Below are positions 24,501-30,955 of a stretch of DNA of 37,175 nt, piece by piece. Location of the stretch: positions 1-37,175 of the forward strand of contig JAVBQG010000036.1 of assembly GCA_031549185.1 (NCBI GenBank). The letters are read 5' to 3'. Made by a program: the position numbers and the translations under genes. A model generated the notes under the pieces. The model was not told the origin of the DNA, searched no databases, and saw only the letters and a list, made by a program, of their open reading frames with translations. Positions within the stretch are counted from its first letter, which is position 1. Every line of letters begins with the position of its first letter. Source of the DNA: JAVBQG01 sp031549185 (GTDB lineage Bacteria; Synergistota; Synergistia; Synergistales; Synergistaceae).

Positions 24501-24731
24501 CTCGATCACCCTCTCCACGAACTGCGGCGTCACCGGCAGAAAGTAGATTTTGTCCGCGACCCCCTCGGACGTCTGGACCGTCGCGATGTTCGGGTTGATC
24601 AACACGGAGGAGACACCCTCCTCCCGCAGAGCCTTGAGAGCCTGCGAACCGGAGTAGTCAAACTCGCCCGCCTCGCCGATTTTGAGAGCACCTGAGCCGA
24701 GCAGCAGCACTTTTTTGTATTCTTTCATCAT
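21513..24731 (-). CDS. carB: Carbamoyl-phosphate synthase large subunit
   Basis: This 1072-residue protein has the normal full length with two homologous ATP-grasp halves. It builds carbamoyl phosphate from bicarbonate, ATP and ammonia delivered by CarA, for arginine and pyrimidine synthesis. Visible blocks: [21 protein letters not shown] at the start, [72 protein letters not shown], the mid-protein [42 protein letters not shown], a second ATP-grasp ([26 protein letters not shown]) and a C-terminal MGS-like allosteric domain ([30 protein letters not shown]). It follows carA after 47 nt that contain an intrinsic terminator. Confidence 0.96.
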   Translation of the reverse strand: [1072 protein letters not shown]

Positions 24732-24760
24732 TCTTCCATCCTTTATTCTTAATTATCTAT

Positions 24761-24788
24761 AAAAAAGAGGGGGCCTTTTCAGGCCCCC
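24761..24788 (-). terminator. Intrinsic terminator between carA and carB, enclosing the carA stop codon
   Basis: On the minus strand GGGGGCC-TGAAAA-GGCCCCC is followed by TCTTTTTT. The TGA stop of carA (24779-24781) forms the first bases of the loop, so ribosomes terminating on carA cover the hairpin. carB begins 30 nt beyond the T tract. Confidence 0.85.
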
Positions 24789-25873
24789 ATTCCCTCGATG
24801 AATCGATCGAAAAGGAACGCCGTGTCCGTGGGGCCGCTCGCCGCCTCCGGGTGGAACTGCACCGAGAAGAAGGGCTTGTGTTCGTGTATGATTCCCTCGT
24901 TCGTTCCGTCGTTCATGTTGGTGAAAAAGGGCTTCCACTCCCCTCCCAGCGTGGAGTCGTCGACCGCGTAGCCGTGGTTCTGCGAGGTTACGAAGCATCG
25001 CGCCTCGCCACAACGTCGCACCGGCTGGTTGTGTCCCCGATGTCCGTACTTGAGCTTGTAAGTTTTTGCTCCCGCTGCCTTCGCAAGCAGCTGGCTGCCC
25101 AAACAGATTCCGAAGATCGGTCGATCGCCCGAGAGCTCCCGCCGGATGTGTTTGATCGTTTCGCGGCAGAGGTCGGGATCGCCCGGGCCGTTCGAGAGGA
25201 AGAGCCCGTCGTAGTCGATCTGTGAGAAATCGTAGTTCCAGGGGACGCGGACGACGTTGACGCCGCGCCTCAGCAGGCAGCGGAGAATGTTGTGCTTCAC
25301 GCCGCAGTCCACCAGCACGACGGTCCTTCTGCCGTTCCCCTCCTCGCCGTAGCGGACGACCTCCTTACAGCTTGCCTCCGCAACCGGATTCTCCCCGCCC
25401 GCGGTCGGGAAGGCATCGGGGGCGATCTCCCCGTCAAAACTCCCGGCGCTGCAGATCACACCCCTCATCGCGCCACTTTCGCGGAGAACTTTCGTCAATT
25501 CCCGCGTATCGACCCCGCAAATGCCGGGGATATTCTGCTCTTCGAGCCACCGATCGAGGCTTTTTTTCGCGCTCCAGTGGCTGTATTCACGCGCGTACTC
25601 CGACACGACAAGACCGCGCACGTGAATCCTTTCGGATTCGTAATATCGGCAAAGGCCGTCCTCCGCAATGTCCTCCAACACGCCGTAATTACCCACGAGA
25701 GGATACGAGGAGACGAGAATCTGCCCCTCGAACGACGGATCCGTCAAACTCTCGGGATAACCGACCATCGACGTGCCGAATACCACCTCGCCTGCGGCAT
25801 CGCCCGCGTGGCCAAAGGAAAACCCCCGAAACACACTGCCGTTTTCCAACACAAGACTCGCCTTTTCCATCAC
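24779..25873 (-). CDS. carA: Carbamoyl-phosphate synthase small subunit (glutaminase)
   Basis: This 364-residue protein is the glutamine amidotransferase partner of CarB. The N-terminal CPSase domain has LVLENGSVFRGFSFG, VFGTSMVGYPESLTDPS and ICGVDTRELTKVLRE. The C-terminal class I amidotransferase domain has the nucleophile C257 in FGICLGSQLLA and the His-Glu pair in FSVQFHPEAASGP. The start is either GTG 25873 or ATG 25870 (adjacent codons), with AAGGGG somewhat distant upstream. It is the first gene of carAB. The short upstream region holds an extended -10 sequence at 25920-25928. Confidence 0.95.
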   Translation of the reverse strand: MMEKASLVLENGSVFRGFSFGHAGDAAGEVVFGTSMVGYPESLTDPSFEGQILVSSYPLVGNYGVLEDIAEDGLCRYYESERIHVRGLVVSEYAREYSHWSAKKSLDRWLEEQNIPGICGVDTRELTKVLRESGAMRGVICSAGSFDGEIAPDAFPTAGGENPVAEASCKEVVRYGEEGNGRRTVVLVDCGVKHNILRCLLRRGVNVVRVPWNYDFSQIDYDGLFLSNGPGDPDLCRETIKHIRRELSGDRPIFGICLGSQLLAKAAGAKTYKLKYGHRGHNQPVRRCGEARCFVTSQNHGYAVDDSTLGGEWKPFFTNMNDGTNEGIIHEHKPFFSVQFHPEAASGPTDTAFLFDRFIEGMGA

Positions 25874-25919
25874 GCGAAACGCCCCTTTTCAAGAACAAAT
25901 GTTCAATTCATCGGATAAT

Positions 25920-25928
25920 ACTATAGCA
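25920..25928 (-). promoter_or_regulatory. Extended -10 promoter candidate for carAB
   Basis: On the minus strand TGC-TATAGT lies about 50 nt before carA. The -35 region is poor. The sequence on the plus strand also contains TATAAT (25934-25939), so the region may be bidirectional. Confidence 0.4.
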
Positions 25929-26017
25929 TGATTTATAATGCAATACCCTTTACTTTATTTTTGCCATCGTCTTTGAAAAAAAATCCACCCAGCGCCCACC
26001 TTTCATGTATACGCCTA

Positions 26018-26046
26018 TTGCAATGTCCCTGCAAAACAATTACACT
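26018..26046 (+). promoter_or_regulatory. Promoter candidate for amino acid ABC transporter leader
   Basis: TTGCAA (26018-26023) and TACACT (26041-26046) are 17 nt apart, each matching consensus at four of six positions. This would give a leader of about 297 nt before the ATPase gene. Confidence 0.45.
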
Positions 26047-26088
26047 CTCGATATAAGAATGGACAATCGGGTGGGAGGTGAGAATGAA

Positions 26089-26301
26089 TTGAAAAAACCC
26101 CGGGTTGGCGTCTTTTGCCGGGTCCGAAGATTCCTTCGGCATGCACGCTTCATCAAAAAACTGCATCGCGAGAAGTCTCTGCTCAGCAGATGGCATCTCG
26201 GTTTCGTTACGGGCAGCGCGAGTTACGTGCCCGAGCGACTGCAGACCACCCTCCAGCTTCCGTTTATGGCTTTCATACCCTCGACAGCCCTTCGTCGGTG
26301 A
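26089..26301 (+). CDS. Possible small basic leader protein (low confidence)
   Basis: A 70-codon frame starts at TTG 26089, with GGAGGTG 8 nt upstream, and ends 48 nt before the ABC transporter ATPase. The product would be strongly basic in its first half (RVRRFLRHARFIKKLHREK) with no recognisable family. The ribosome site is better than those of many real genes here, but the same bases form several perfect inverted repeats, so the stretch may be structured RNA instead, with the frame open by chance. Confidence 0.25.
   Translation: MKKPRVGVFCRVRRFLRHARFIKKLHREKSLLSRWHLGFVTGSASYVPERLQTTLQLPFMAFIPSTALRR
26124..26244. other. Structured intergenic element (inverted repeats, RNA-like)
   Basis: Within the 476-nt gap between carA and the ABC transporter several nested or adjacent inverted repeats occur: 26124-26139 (CCGAAG-ATTC-CTTCGG), an enclosing pair 26161-26169 with 26235-26244 (9 pairs, one bulge), and inside it 26178-26190 (TCTGC-TCA-GCAGA) and 26210-26215 with 26228-26233 (CGGGCA/TGCCCG). 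Read on the minus strand, the enclosing stem is followed directly by six T (26160-26155), like the end of a small RNA or an attenuator upstream of carA. A second weaker hairpin with six T lies at 26093-26118. No match to a riboswitch class known to me was found. The rest of 25929-26349 shows no other gene. Confidence 0.6.
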
Positions 26302-26349
26302 CATGAGCACTTCCATACATTCCGATCCTCAAGGAGGTATTGATGGGCC

Positions 26350-27162
26350 ATGGTCAACAAGACGGAAGACTCTCTCATCGTCGTAAAAAATCTGAACAAG
26401 GGCTTCGAGGATGGCGAAGTCCTGAAGGATATCAGCATCAATATAAAAGAAGGGGACCTCGTCTCCATCATCGGGCCGTCGGGCTGCGGGAAATCGACCT
26501 TTCTGCGTTGTCTCAACTGTCTGGAATTGCTCGACTCCGGCTATATCCGCGTGGGCGACATGGAGCTGCAGCGCAACGGACGCGAGCAGAAACCGGACGA
26601 GCGCATGCTGCAGATGGCGCATGACATCCGGGGAGAGGTCGGCATGGTCTTTCAGAGCTACAACCTCTTTCCACACAAGACCGTGCTCCAGAACGTCATG
26701 CTCGCTCCCCTCGTGGTCAAGAAAATGAAGAAGGACGAGGCGGAACAGCGCGCGCTCTCGTTTCTGGAGAAGGTGGGCCTGAAGGGCTTTGCTAGCCGGT
26801 ATCCATCGACGCTCTCCGGCGGGCAGGGACAGCGGGCGGCCATCGCGCGCGCCCTTGCCATGAACCCGAAGGTCATGCTGTACGACGAGCCCACTTCGGC
26901 GCTCGACCCCGAACTGGTCGGCGAAGTTCTGCAGGTTATGAAGGACCTCGACCGCGAGGGCATGACGCAGATCATCGTCACCCACGAGATGAAGTTCGCG
27001 CGCGACGCGTCGGACTACATCGTCTTCATGGACAAAGGCGAGATCGTGGAGTACGACGACGGGGACATCCTTTTTACGCAGCCGAAAAACCCCAGAACCC
27101 GCGAATTTCTGCGCCACTTCACGGGGACGAGCGCTGTGAACGGAACGGCGGTGAGCGTGTGA
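26350..27162 (+). CDS. Polar amino acid ABC transporter, ATP-binding protein
   Basis: This 270-residue ATPase is of the GlnQ/HisP type. Walker A is GPSGCGKST (42-50), the Q-loop lies in GMVFQSYNLFPHKTVLQNV, the signature is LSGGQGQRAAIARALA, Walker B is KVMLYDEPTSALDP and the switch His is in IIVTHEMKFARD. An insertion after VGDMELQRNGREQK is seen in many members. The ATG at 26350 has AGGAGGT 11 nt upstream (26332-26338). Its stop codon overlaps the start of the next gene, which encodes the fused binding protein and permease, so the two genes make a complete importer. The exact amino acid cannot be read. Confidence 0.93.
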   Translation: MVNKTEDSLIVVKNLNKGFEDGEVLKDISINIKEGDLVSIIGPSGCGKSTFLRCLNCLELLDSGYIRVGDMELQRNGREQKPDERMLQMAHDIRGEVGMVFQSYNLFPHKTVLQNVMLAPLVVKKMKKDEAEQRALSFLEKVGLKGFASRYPSTLSGGQGQRAAIARALAMNPKVMLYDEPTSALDPELVGEVLQVMKDLDREGMTQIIVTHEMKFARDASDYIVFMDKGEIVEYDDGDILFTQPKNPRTREFLRHFTGTSAVNGTAVSV

Positions 27163-28754
27163 TGAGACGAGAGAGGACGTTGCTCAAAGCGGCGCTCTTC
27201 GCGCTTGCCGTTTGTTTGCTCACCTTGGCCTCCGCCGCCTTCGCGAGCGATGCGGCCGTCTCCGGCGACAAGAAGATTCTGCGCTGGGGCGGCGACTCGG
27301 AGGGCGGGTTCCCCTACATGTTCTCGAACCCCCAGAACCCCGACGAGCTGATCGGCTTCGAGGTCGACATCGTGGACGAGCTGGCCGCATACATGGGGCG
27401 AACGCCCGTATATATCAACAACGCGTGGGACAACCTGATCCCCGGCCTGTCGCGCAACCTGTACGACATCGCGATCAACGGCCTCGAGGTCACCCCGGAG
27501 CACGAGGAAGCCGTGAACTTCTCGATCCCCTACTACAAGACCTTCCTGCAGCTCGCCGTGCGCAAGGAGAACGACAACATCAAAGAGCTGGCCGATTGCA
27601 GGGGCAAGATCGTCGGCACGCTGAAGGAGAGCTACGCGCAGATGGTGCTGGAGGAGCTCGGCGATGTCGAGATCCGCACGTACATCGTCGAAGCCAACAC
27701 CTACGAGGACCTGCAGAACGGGCGGCTCGACGCGGCGCTCTTCGACTCGCCGATCGCCATCTACTCCGCGGGCTTCAACCCCGCGATCAAATTTGTGGGC
27801 AAGCCGATCGGCGAAATCACATACGCCATCGCCGTCTCGAAGCAGAACAAAGAGCTTCTGAGCGAAGTCAACGAGGCGCTCGTCTACCTCCGCGACAGCG
27901 GCAAGTTGCGCGAGATCTACGACCGCTGGAATCTCTGGAGCCCGATCATGGCCAAGGAGTTCAACGACTACAGCCCGCGCAAGGTCGAGATGACGCGCTA
28001 CGACGAGTGGGCCGAGTCGCACCGCCCGCGCCTGACGATGCAGGCTCGCCTGGCGCGCTACGCCGGCTTCCTGCCGACCTTCGGCCGGGCCGCGATCGTG
28101 ACCATGGAGGTCTCCATCACCGCGATGATCATCGCCATCGTGCTGGGGCTTGCGCTCGCGATCACGCGGGTGTTCGCGCCGCGGTGGGTGTCGCTGATCG
28201 CCGCCGGTTATGTGGAGTTCATGCGCGGCACCCCCGTGCTGATCCAGCTCTTCTTCATCTTCTACGGGCTGCCGAGCGTGGGGATCAAGCTGTCGCCCTT
28301 CTGGGCGGGAGCCATCGGGCTGGGCTTGAACTACGCGGCCTACGAGGCCGAGATCTACCGCAGCGGGCTCTTCGCGATCCCCAGCACACAGTGGGAGGCG
28401 GCCCTGGCGCTGGGCATGACGCGCTGGCAGGCGATGCGCGAGGTCGTGCTTCCGCAGGCGATCCGCGTCGTCATACCGCCGATCACGAACGACTTCATCT
28501 CGCTGCTAAAGGATTCGTCTCTGGTGTCGATCATCACGATGGTCGACCTGACCAAGGCCTACGGCCAGCTCTCGGCCACGTACTACGACTACTTCGGCCC
28601 CGGCATCATGGTCGCGATCATCTATCTGCTGCTGGGCCTGCCCTTCGTCCGTTTTTCGCGCTACGCCGAGCACAAGCTGGCCGAGCAGGATAAGGACGGC
28701 GGCAAGAAGGGCGTGCGGCGGAATATTTATCGAACAAGTACGCGCTGGCACTAA
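27162..28754 (+). CDS. Fused solute-binding protein and permease of amino acid ABC transporter
   Basis: This 530-residue protein joins three parts: a signal sequence (LLKAALFALAVCLLTLASAAFA), a family 3 solute-binding domain (about 35-265: LIGFEVDIVDELAAYMGR, LSRNLYDIAINGLEVTPEHEEAVNFSIPYY) and a His/Glu/Gln-type permease (about 300-510, five membrane segments) with FMRGTPVLIQLFFIFYGLP and the ATPase-contacting EAA loop (EAALALGMTRWQAMREVVLPQAIRVVIPPITNDF). Fusions of this kind are known (for example lactococcal GlnP). A homodimer would complete the transporter with the upstream ATPase. The start is ATG 27162, whose first base is the last base of the ATPase stop codon (GTG 27159 is a near alternative). 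Confidence 0.93.
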   Translation: MRRERTLLKAALFALAVCLLTLASAAFASDAAVSGDKKILRWGGDSEGGFPYMFSNPQNPDELIGFEVDIVDELAAYMGRTPVYINNAWDNLIPGLSRNLYDIAINGLEVTPEHEEAVNFSIPYYKTFLQLAVRKENDNIKELADCRGKIVGTLKESYAQMVLEELGDVEIRTYIVEANTYEDLQNGRLDAALFDSPIAIYSAGFNPAIKFVGKPIGEITYAIAVSKQNKELLSEVNEALVYLRDSGKLREIYDRWNLWSPIMAKEFNDYSPRKVEMTRYDEWAESHRPRLTMQARLARYAGFLPTFGRAAIVTMEVSITAMIIAIVLGLALAITRVFAPRWVSLIAAGYVEFMRGTPVLIQLFFIFYGLPSVGIKLSPFWAGAIGLGLNYAAYEAEIYRSGLFAIPSTQWEAALALGMTRWQAMREVVLPQAIRVVIPPITNDFISLLKDSSLVSIITMVDLTKAYGQLSATYYDYFGPGIMVAIIYLLLGLPFVRFSRYAEHKLAEQDKDGGKKGVRRNIYRTSTRWH

Positions 28755-28820
28755 GGAAAGCCCGATCTGTTATTAGAAACCCGAATGGTGACGATTGTGA
28801 ACCATTAGCGAATAAAGCAG

Positions 28821-28861
28821 CGCCTCCGGTATCAAAATCGCCGGAGGTGCTTCTTATTTTT
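28821..28861 (+). terminator. Intrinsic terminator after ABC transporter operon
   Basis: CCTCCGG (28823-28829) pairs with CCGGAGG (28841-28847) around an 11-nt loop, followed by a T-rich run. It converges on the end of the Fur-family gene. Confidence 0.7.
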
Positions 28862-29288
28862 CCCGACACTTTCGACAAAGCCCACGGATCCGGATGTCGA
28901 TCTCCCGCACCTCGTGCGCCATGCCTGAGAGATCAAGCTCCCGGGCGTTGGCGATGTAGATGTCCTCGATCTTGCCGCAACCGGTACAGACGAAGTGATG
29001 GTGCTCGTCCAGGTTGTCGTCGTACAGAGCCCGGTCGGTGAGGTTGTCGAAACAGCGGATCAGGCCGCTGGCGGCAAACGTCGCCAATACCCTGTAGACC
29101 GTGTTGAGGGTGATCGAGGGCTGCCCCTCCCTCACCCTCGCATAGACGTCCTCGGCCGAGGGGTGCCCTCCATTTCGGGTCAGGTCGCAAAAGACGGCGA
29201 CGCGCGGGCCGGTGAGTTTCAGCCCGGCATCCTTGAACAATTTCTCCATTTCTTCGTAGGCGTATCTTTTTTCGACGCGGGGCGCCAT
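28854..29288 (-). CDS. Fur/PerR-family metalloregulator
   Basis: This 144-residue Fur-family repressor has a winged-helix N-terminal domain (LKLTGPRVAVFCDL, HPSAEDVYARVRE, LNTVYRVLATFAASGLI) and a metal-binding dimerisation domain with HHH (96-98), the structural zinc cysteines C101/C104 (VCTGCGKIED) and C138/C141 (CRKCREK). HPSAEDVY is the form common in PerR-like proteins, but Fur and PerR cannot be separated by eye. The ATG at 29288 has a GAAGAGGG ribosome site. It lies just downstream of the DPS-like thioferritin gene, separated by a terminator, and that gene has a Fur box, so iron or peroxide control of iron storage is likely. Confidence 0.88.
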   Translation of the reverse strand: MAPRVEKRYAYEEMEKLFKDAGLKLTGPRVAVFCDLTRNGGHPSAEDVYARVREGQPSITLNTVYRVLATFAASGLIRCFDNLTDRALYDDNLDEHHHFVCTGCGKIEDIYIANARELDLSGMAHEVREIDIRIRGLCRKCREK

Positions 29289-29324
29289 GTTATCCCTCTT
29301 CCTCAAAAAAACTTTTTCACCCGC

Positions 29325-29356
29325 AACAAAAAGGGCAGAGGTCTCCCCCTGCCCTT
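29325..29356 (-). terminator. Intrinsic terminator after thioferritin gene
   Basis: On the minus strand AAGGGCAG pairs with CTGCCCTT across a 10-nt loop (arms 29349-29356 and 29331-29338), and the T tract continues to 29327. Confidence 0.75.
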
Positions 29357-29375
29357 CACAGACGCAGTGTATCTC

Positions 29376-29927
29376 CTAGCGCATAAACTTTTCGACAAAG
29401 GGCGATGTCGATCCCTGGCGCAGATAGTGCCCCGACGGCCCTTCGCCCAGGAACTCCGAGAACCAGGATTCGTGTTCCAGCTCCTCGTGAAGAATGGCGA
29501 GCGAAAGGTCGTAGGTACGATGATCCTTGCCGAACGTCATGTTGCAGATCTCATTATACCCCCCGACGGCGCAACGTTCCGCATCGAGAAGAACTTTCAG
29601 CATTTTGTTCATGTCGGTCGGGTCGTCGGGCAATCTCGCGGGCGGGCAGGCCGAGAGGTCGTGGAACTCCTTCATGCAGTTCGGCAGAGCGCCGCCGAGC
29701 TCGTAAATCCGTGGGACGAGGGCTTCAAAGTGATTGCGGTCCTCGATTCTCGCCGTCTCCGCGATCAGCTTCAATCCCTCGCCCTCGAGCCCGATCAGGT
29801 TGACCCTTAAAATCGTATAGTAGTAGAACGTCGTCAACTCCGCCGCCGCGTTTGCGATCAGCAGCCCAACCAGTTTTTCCAGGTCGACTCCGTTTTCCTT
29901 TACGATCGAACGCGCCAGATCCGCCAT
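29376..29927 (-). CDS. DPS-like thioferritin (ferritin-like iron storage / peroxide protection)
   Basis: This 183-residue four-helix ferritin-like protein is of the DPSL type. Putative di-iron ligands are E30, H66 (in EDRNH), E117 and E149/H152 (HEELEHESWF). Two cysteines near the metal site, C94 (LSACPPARLP) and C119 (DAERCAVGGYNEI), are the mark separating thioferritins of archaea and anaerobes from Dps and bacterioferritin. The family uses peroxide to oxidise Fe(II) and stores it in a 12-mer shell. The ATG at 29927 has AAGGAGGCG upstream. A near-perfect Fur box lies 139 nt upstream. Confidence 0.85.
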   Translation of the reverse strand: MADLARSIVKENGVDLEKLVGLLIANAAAELTTFYYYTILRVNLIGLEGEGLKLIAETARIEDRNHFEALVPRIYELGGALPNCMKEFHDLSACPPARLPDDPTDMNKMLKVLLDAERCAVGGYNEICNMTFGKDHRTYDLSLAILHEELEHESWFSEFLGEGPSGHYLRQGSTSPFVEKFMR

Positions 29928-30065
29928 ATCGTCGCCTCCTTAACGTTGTCATTGGAAAAGCGATTTGTCTAAATCGCATATCCATCCGGCCCAGGACTCC
30001 TGTCGATTCACACAGCCATATGCAGCCAGCGAGGCCTCCTTCCCGGCTTGAGATGTAAATACAAT

Positions 30066-30080
30066 TAATAATAATTATCA
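30066..30080 (-). promoter_or_regulatory. Fur box upstream of thioferritin gene
   Basis: The 15-mer TAATAATAATTATCA matches the 7-1-7 Fur consensus TGATAATNATTATCA at 13 of 14 fixed positions, and PerR consensus TTATAATNATTATAA at 12 of 14. It sits in an AT-rich stretch, the likely promoter, between the thioesterase terminator and the thioferritin gene. Confidence 0.8.
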
Positions 30081-30139
30081 TTTAGTTCTTCGACTATACA
30101 TCGCGGCGAAGGGTTTGTGATAGGTAAAATGGCGGGAAT

Positions 30140-30163
30140 GAAAAAGAAGCCGGGGTCTCCGGC
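30140..30163 (-). terminator. Intrinsic terminator at end of the hydG operon
   Basis: On the minus strand GCCGG-AGACC-CCGGC is followed by TTCTTTTTC. It lies 28 nt beyond the thioesterase stop codon. Confidence 0.75.
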
Positions 30164-30190
30164 GTCGTAAAATTCCGAAATAATGGACAT

Positions 30191-30940
30191 TCAATCGCCG
30201 AGCGAAACGGCCTCCACCCAGGCGCTCGTGAGACGCGCCGCCTCTTTGCCGCTCTCCTTCACAACCACCGTGTGCGCGAATCGCAGCGGGTCGTCGGAGA
30301 CTTTGCGCGTGCGGACGGCCACGTCTTCGCGCATGACGGGCCAGAGGAACTCCGCGTCCAGCTCCGTCGGGAGGTGGGTGCGGGGCAGCTCGTCCGGCAC
30401 GGTTTCGAGTGCCCAGTTGTAGTAGACGGTGTGGTTGGTATGTCCGTTGACGTCCAGCTCCTGCCAGCGGACTTGAAAGGTCTTCTCCGAGTCGAAATCG
30501 TCTCCCATCGGCTCGATGTCGCCGTACGCCCCCTCGCCGGTCGGCTCCGCCATGTCGTAGTACTCCTGCGGTGCCGCGCGATCCAGGCGCAGAGGCCTGC
30601 CCTTCATGCGATCCAGCAGAACCCAGCTCGACCAAGCGCGGGCAATCTTATTCCCCGACTTGTCGAAAACTTCGAACACACGCAGCGAATGGAGGTTCTT
30701 GTACGGCTCGTGCCAGGTGCGGATCGTCAGATCCTCACGCCCGGGGTAATGGCAGACGTTGATCCGATACCGCCGGAGCACCCACGTCATGTCGCCTCGC
30801 TGCAGATCCTCGACCGACATCTTCATCATCTGGGAGTGCAAATCGGCCGCCTCCTGGAAGTACTCCAGGAGAAGGCCGATCTTCATCCTTCGTTTGGGGT
30901 CGAGGCCGTAGTAAGGGACGCTGAACGACTTCTCGAACAT
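30191..30940 (-). CDS. Acyl-ACP thioesterase (FatA/FatB-like)
   Basis: This 249-residue protein has two hotdog halves and the bacterial acyl-ACP thioesterase length. Blocks seen: VPYYGLDPKRRMKIGLLLEYFQEAADLHS, GMTW-like DMTWVLRRYRINV, LTIRTWHEPYKNLHSLRVFEVFD, ARAWSSWVLLD in the first half, and VRWQELDVNGHTNHTVYYNWALE in the second, which holds the Asn/His catalytic residues. It would release free fatty acid from acyl-ACP. It is the last gene of the hydG operon, 15 nt after the CofE-like gene; no ribosome site is strong, so coupling is likely. The presence of a lipid enzyme here is unexplained. Confidence 0.87.
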   Translation of the reverse strand: MFEKSFSVPYYGLDPKRRMKIGLLLEYFQEAADLHSQMMKMSVEDLQRGDMTWVLRRYRINVCHYPGREDLTIRTWHEPYKNLHSLRVFEVFDKSGNKIARAWSSWVLLDRMKGRPLRLDRAAPQEYYDMAEPTGEGAYGDIEPMGDDFDSEKTFQVRWQELDVNGHTNHTVYYNWALETVPDELPRTHLPTELDAEFLWPVMREDVAVRTRKVSDDPLRFAHTVVVKESGKEAARLTSAWVEAVSLGD

Positions 30941-30955
30941 GCCGAACCCCGGGCC

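Noticed and set aside
23352..24695. Long plus-strand frame opposite carB
   Set aside because: Shadow of carB; no ribosome site and no family similarity.
25933..26316. 127-codon open frame on the minus strand upstream of carA
   Set aside because: No ribosome site, no recognisable family, and it runs across perfect inverted repeats and two T6 stretches; more likely an RNA or spacer.
26050..26350. T-box, lysine or glutamine riboswitch before the amino acid transporter
   Set aside because: No T-box antiterminator sequence, lysine-box core or glutamine-aptamer core was recognised.
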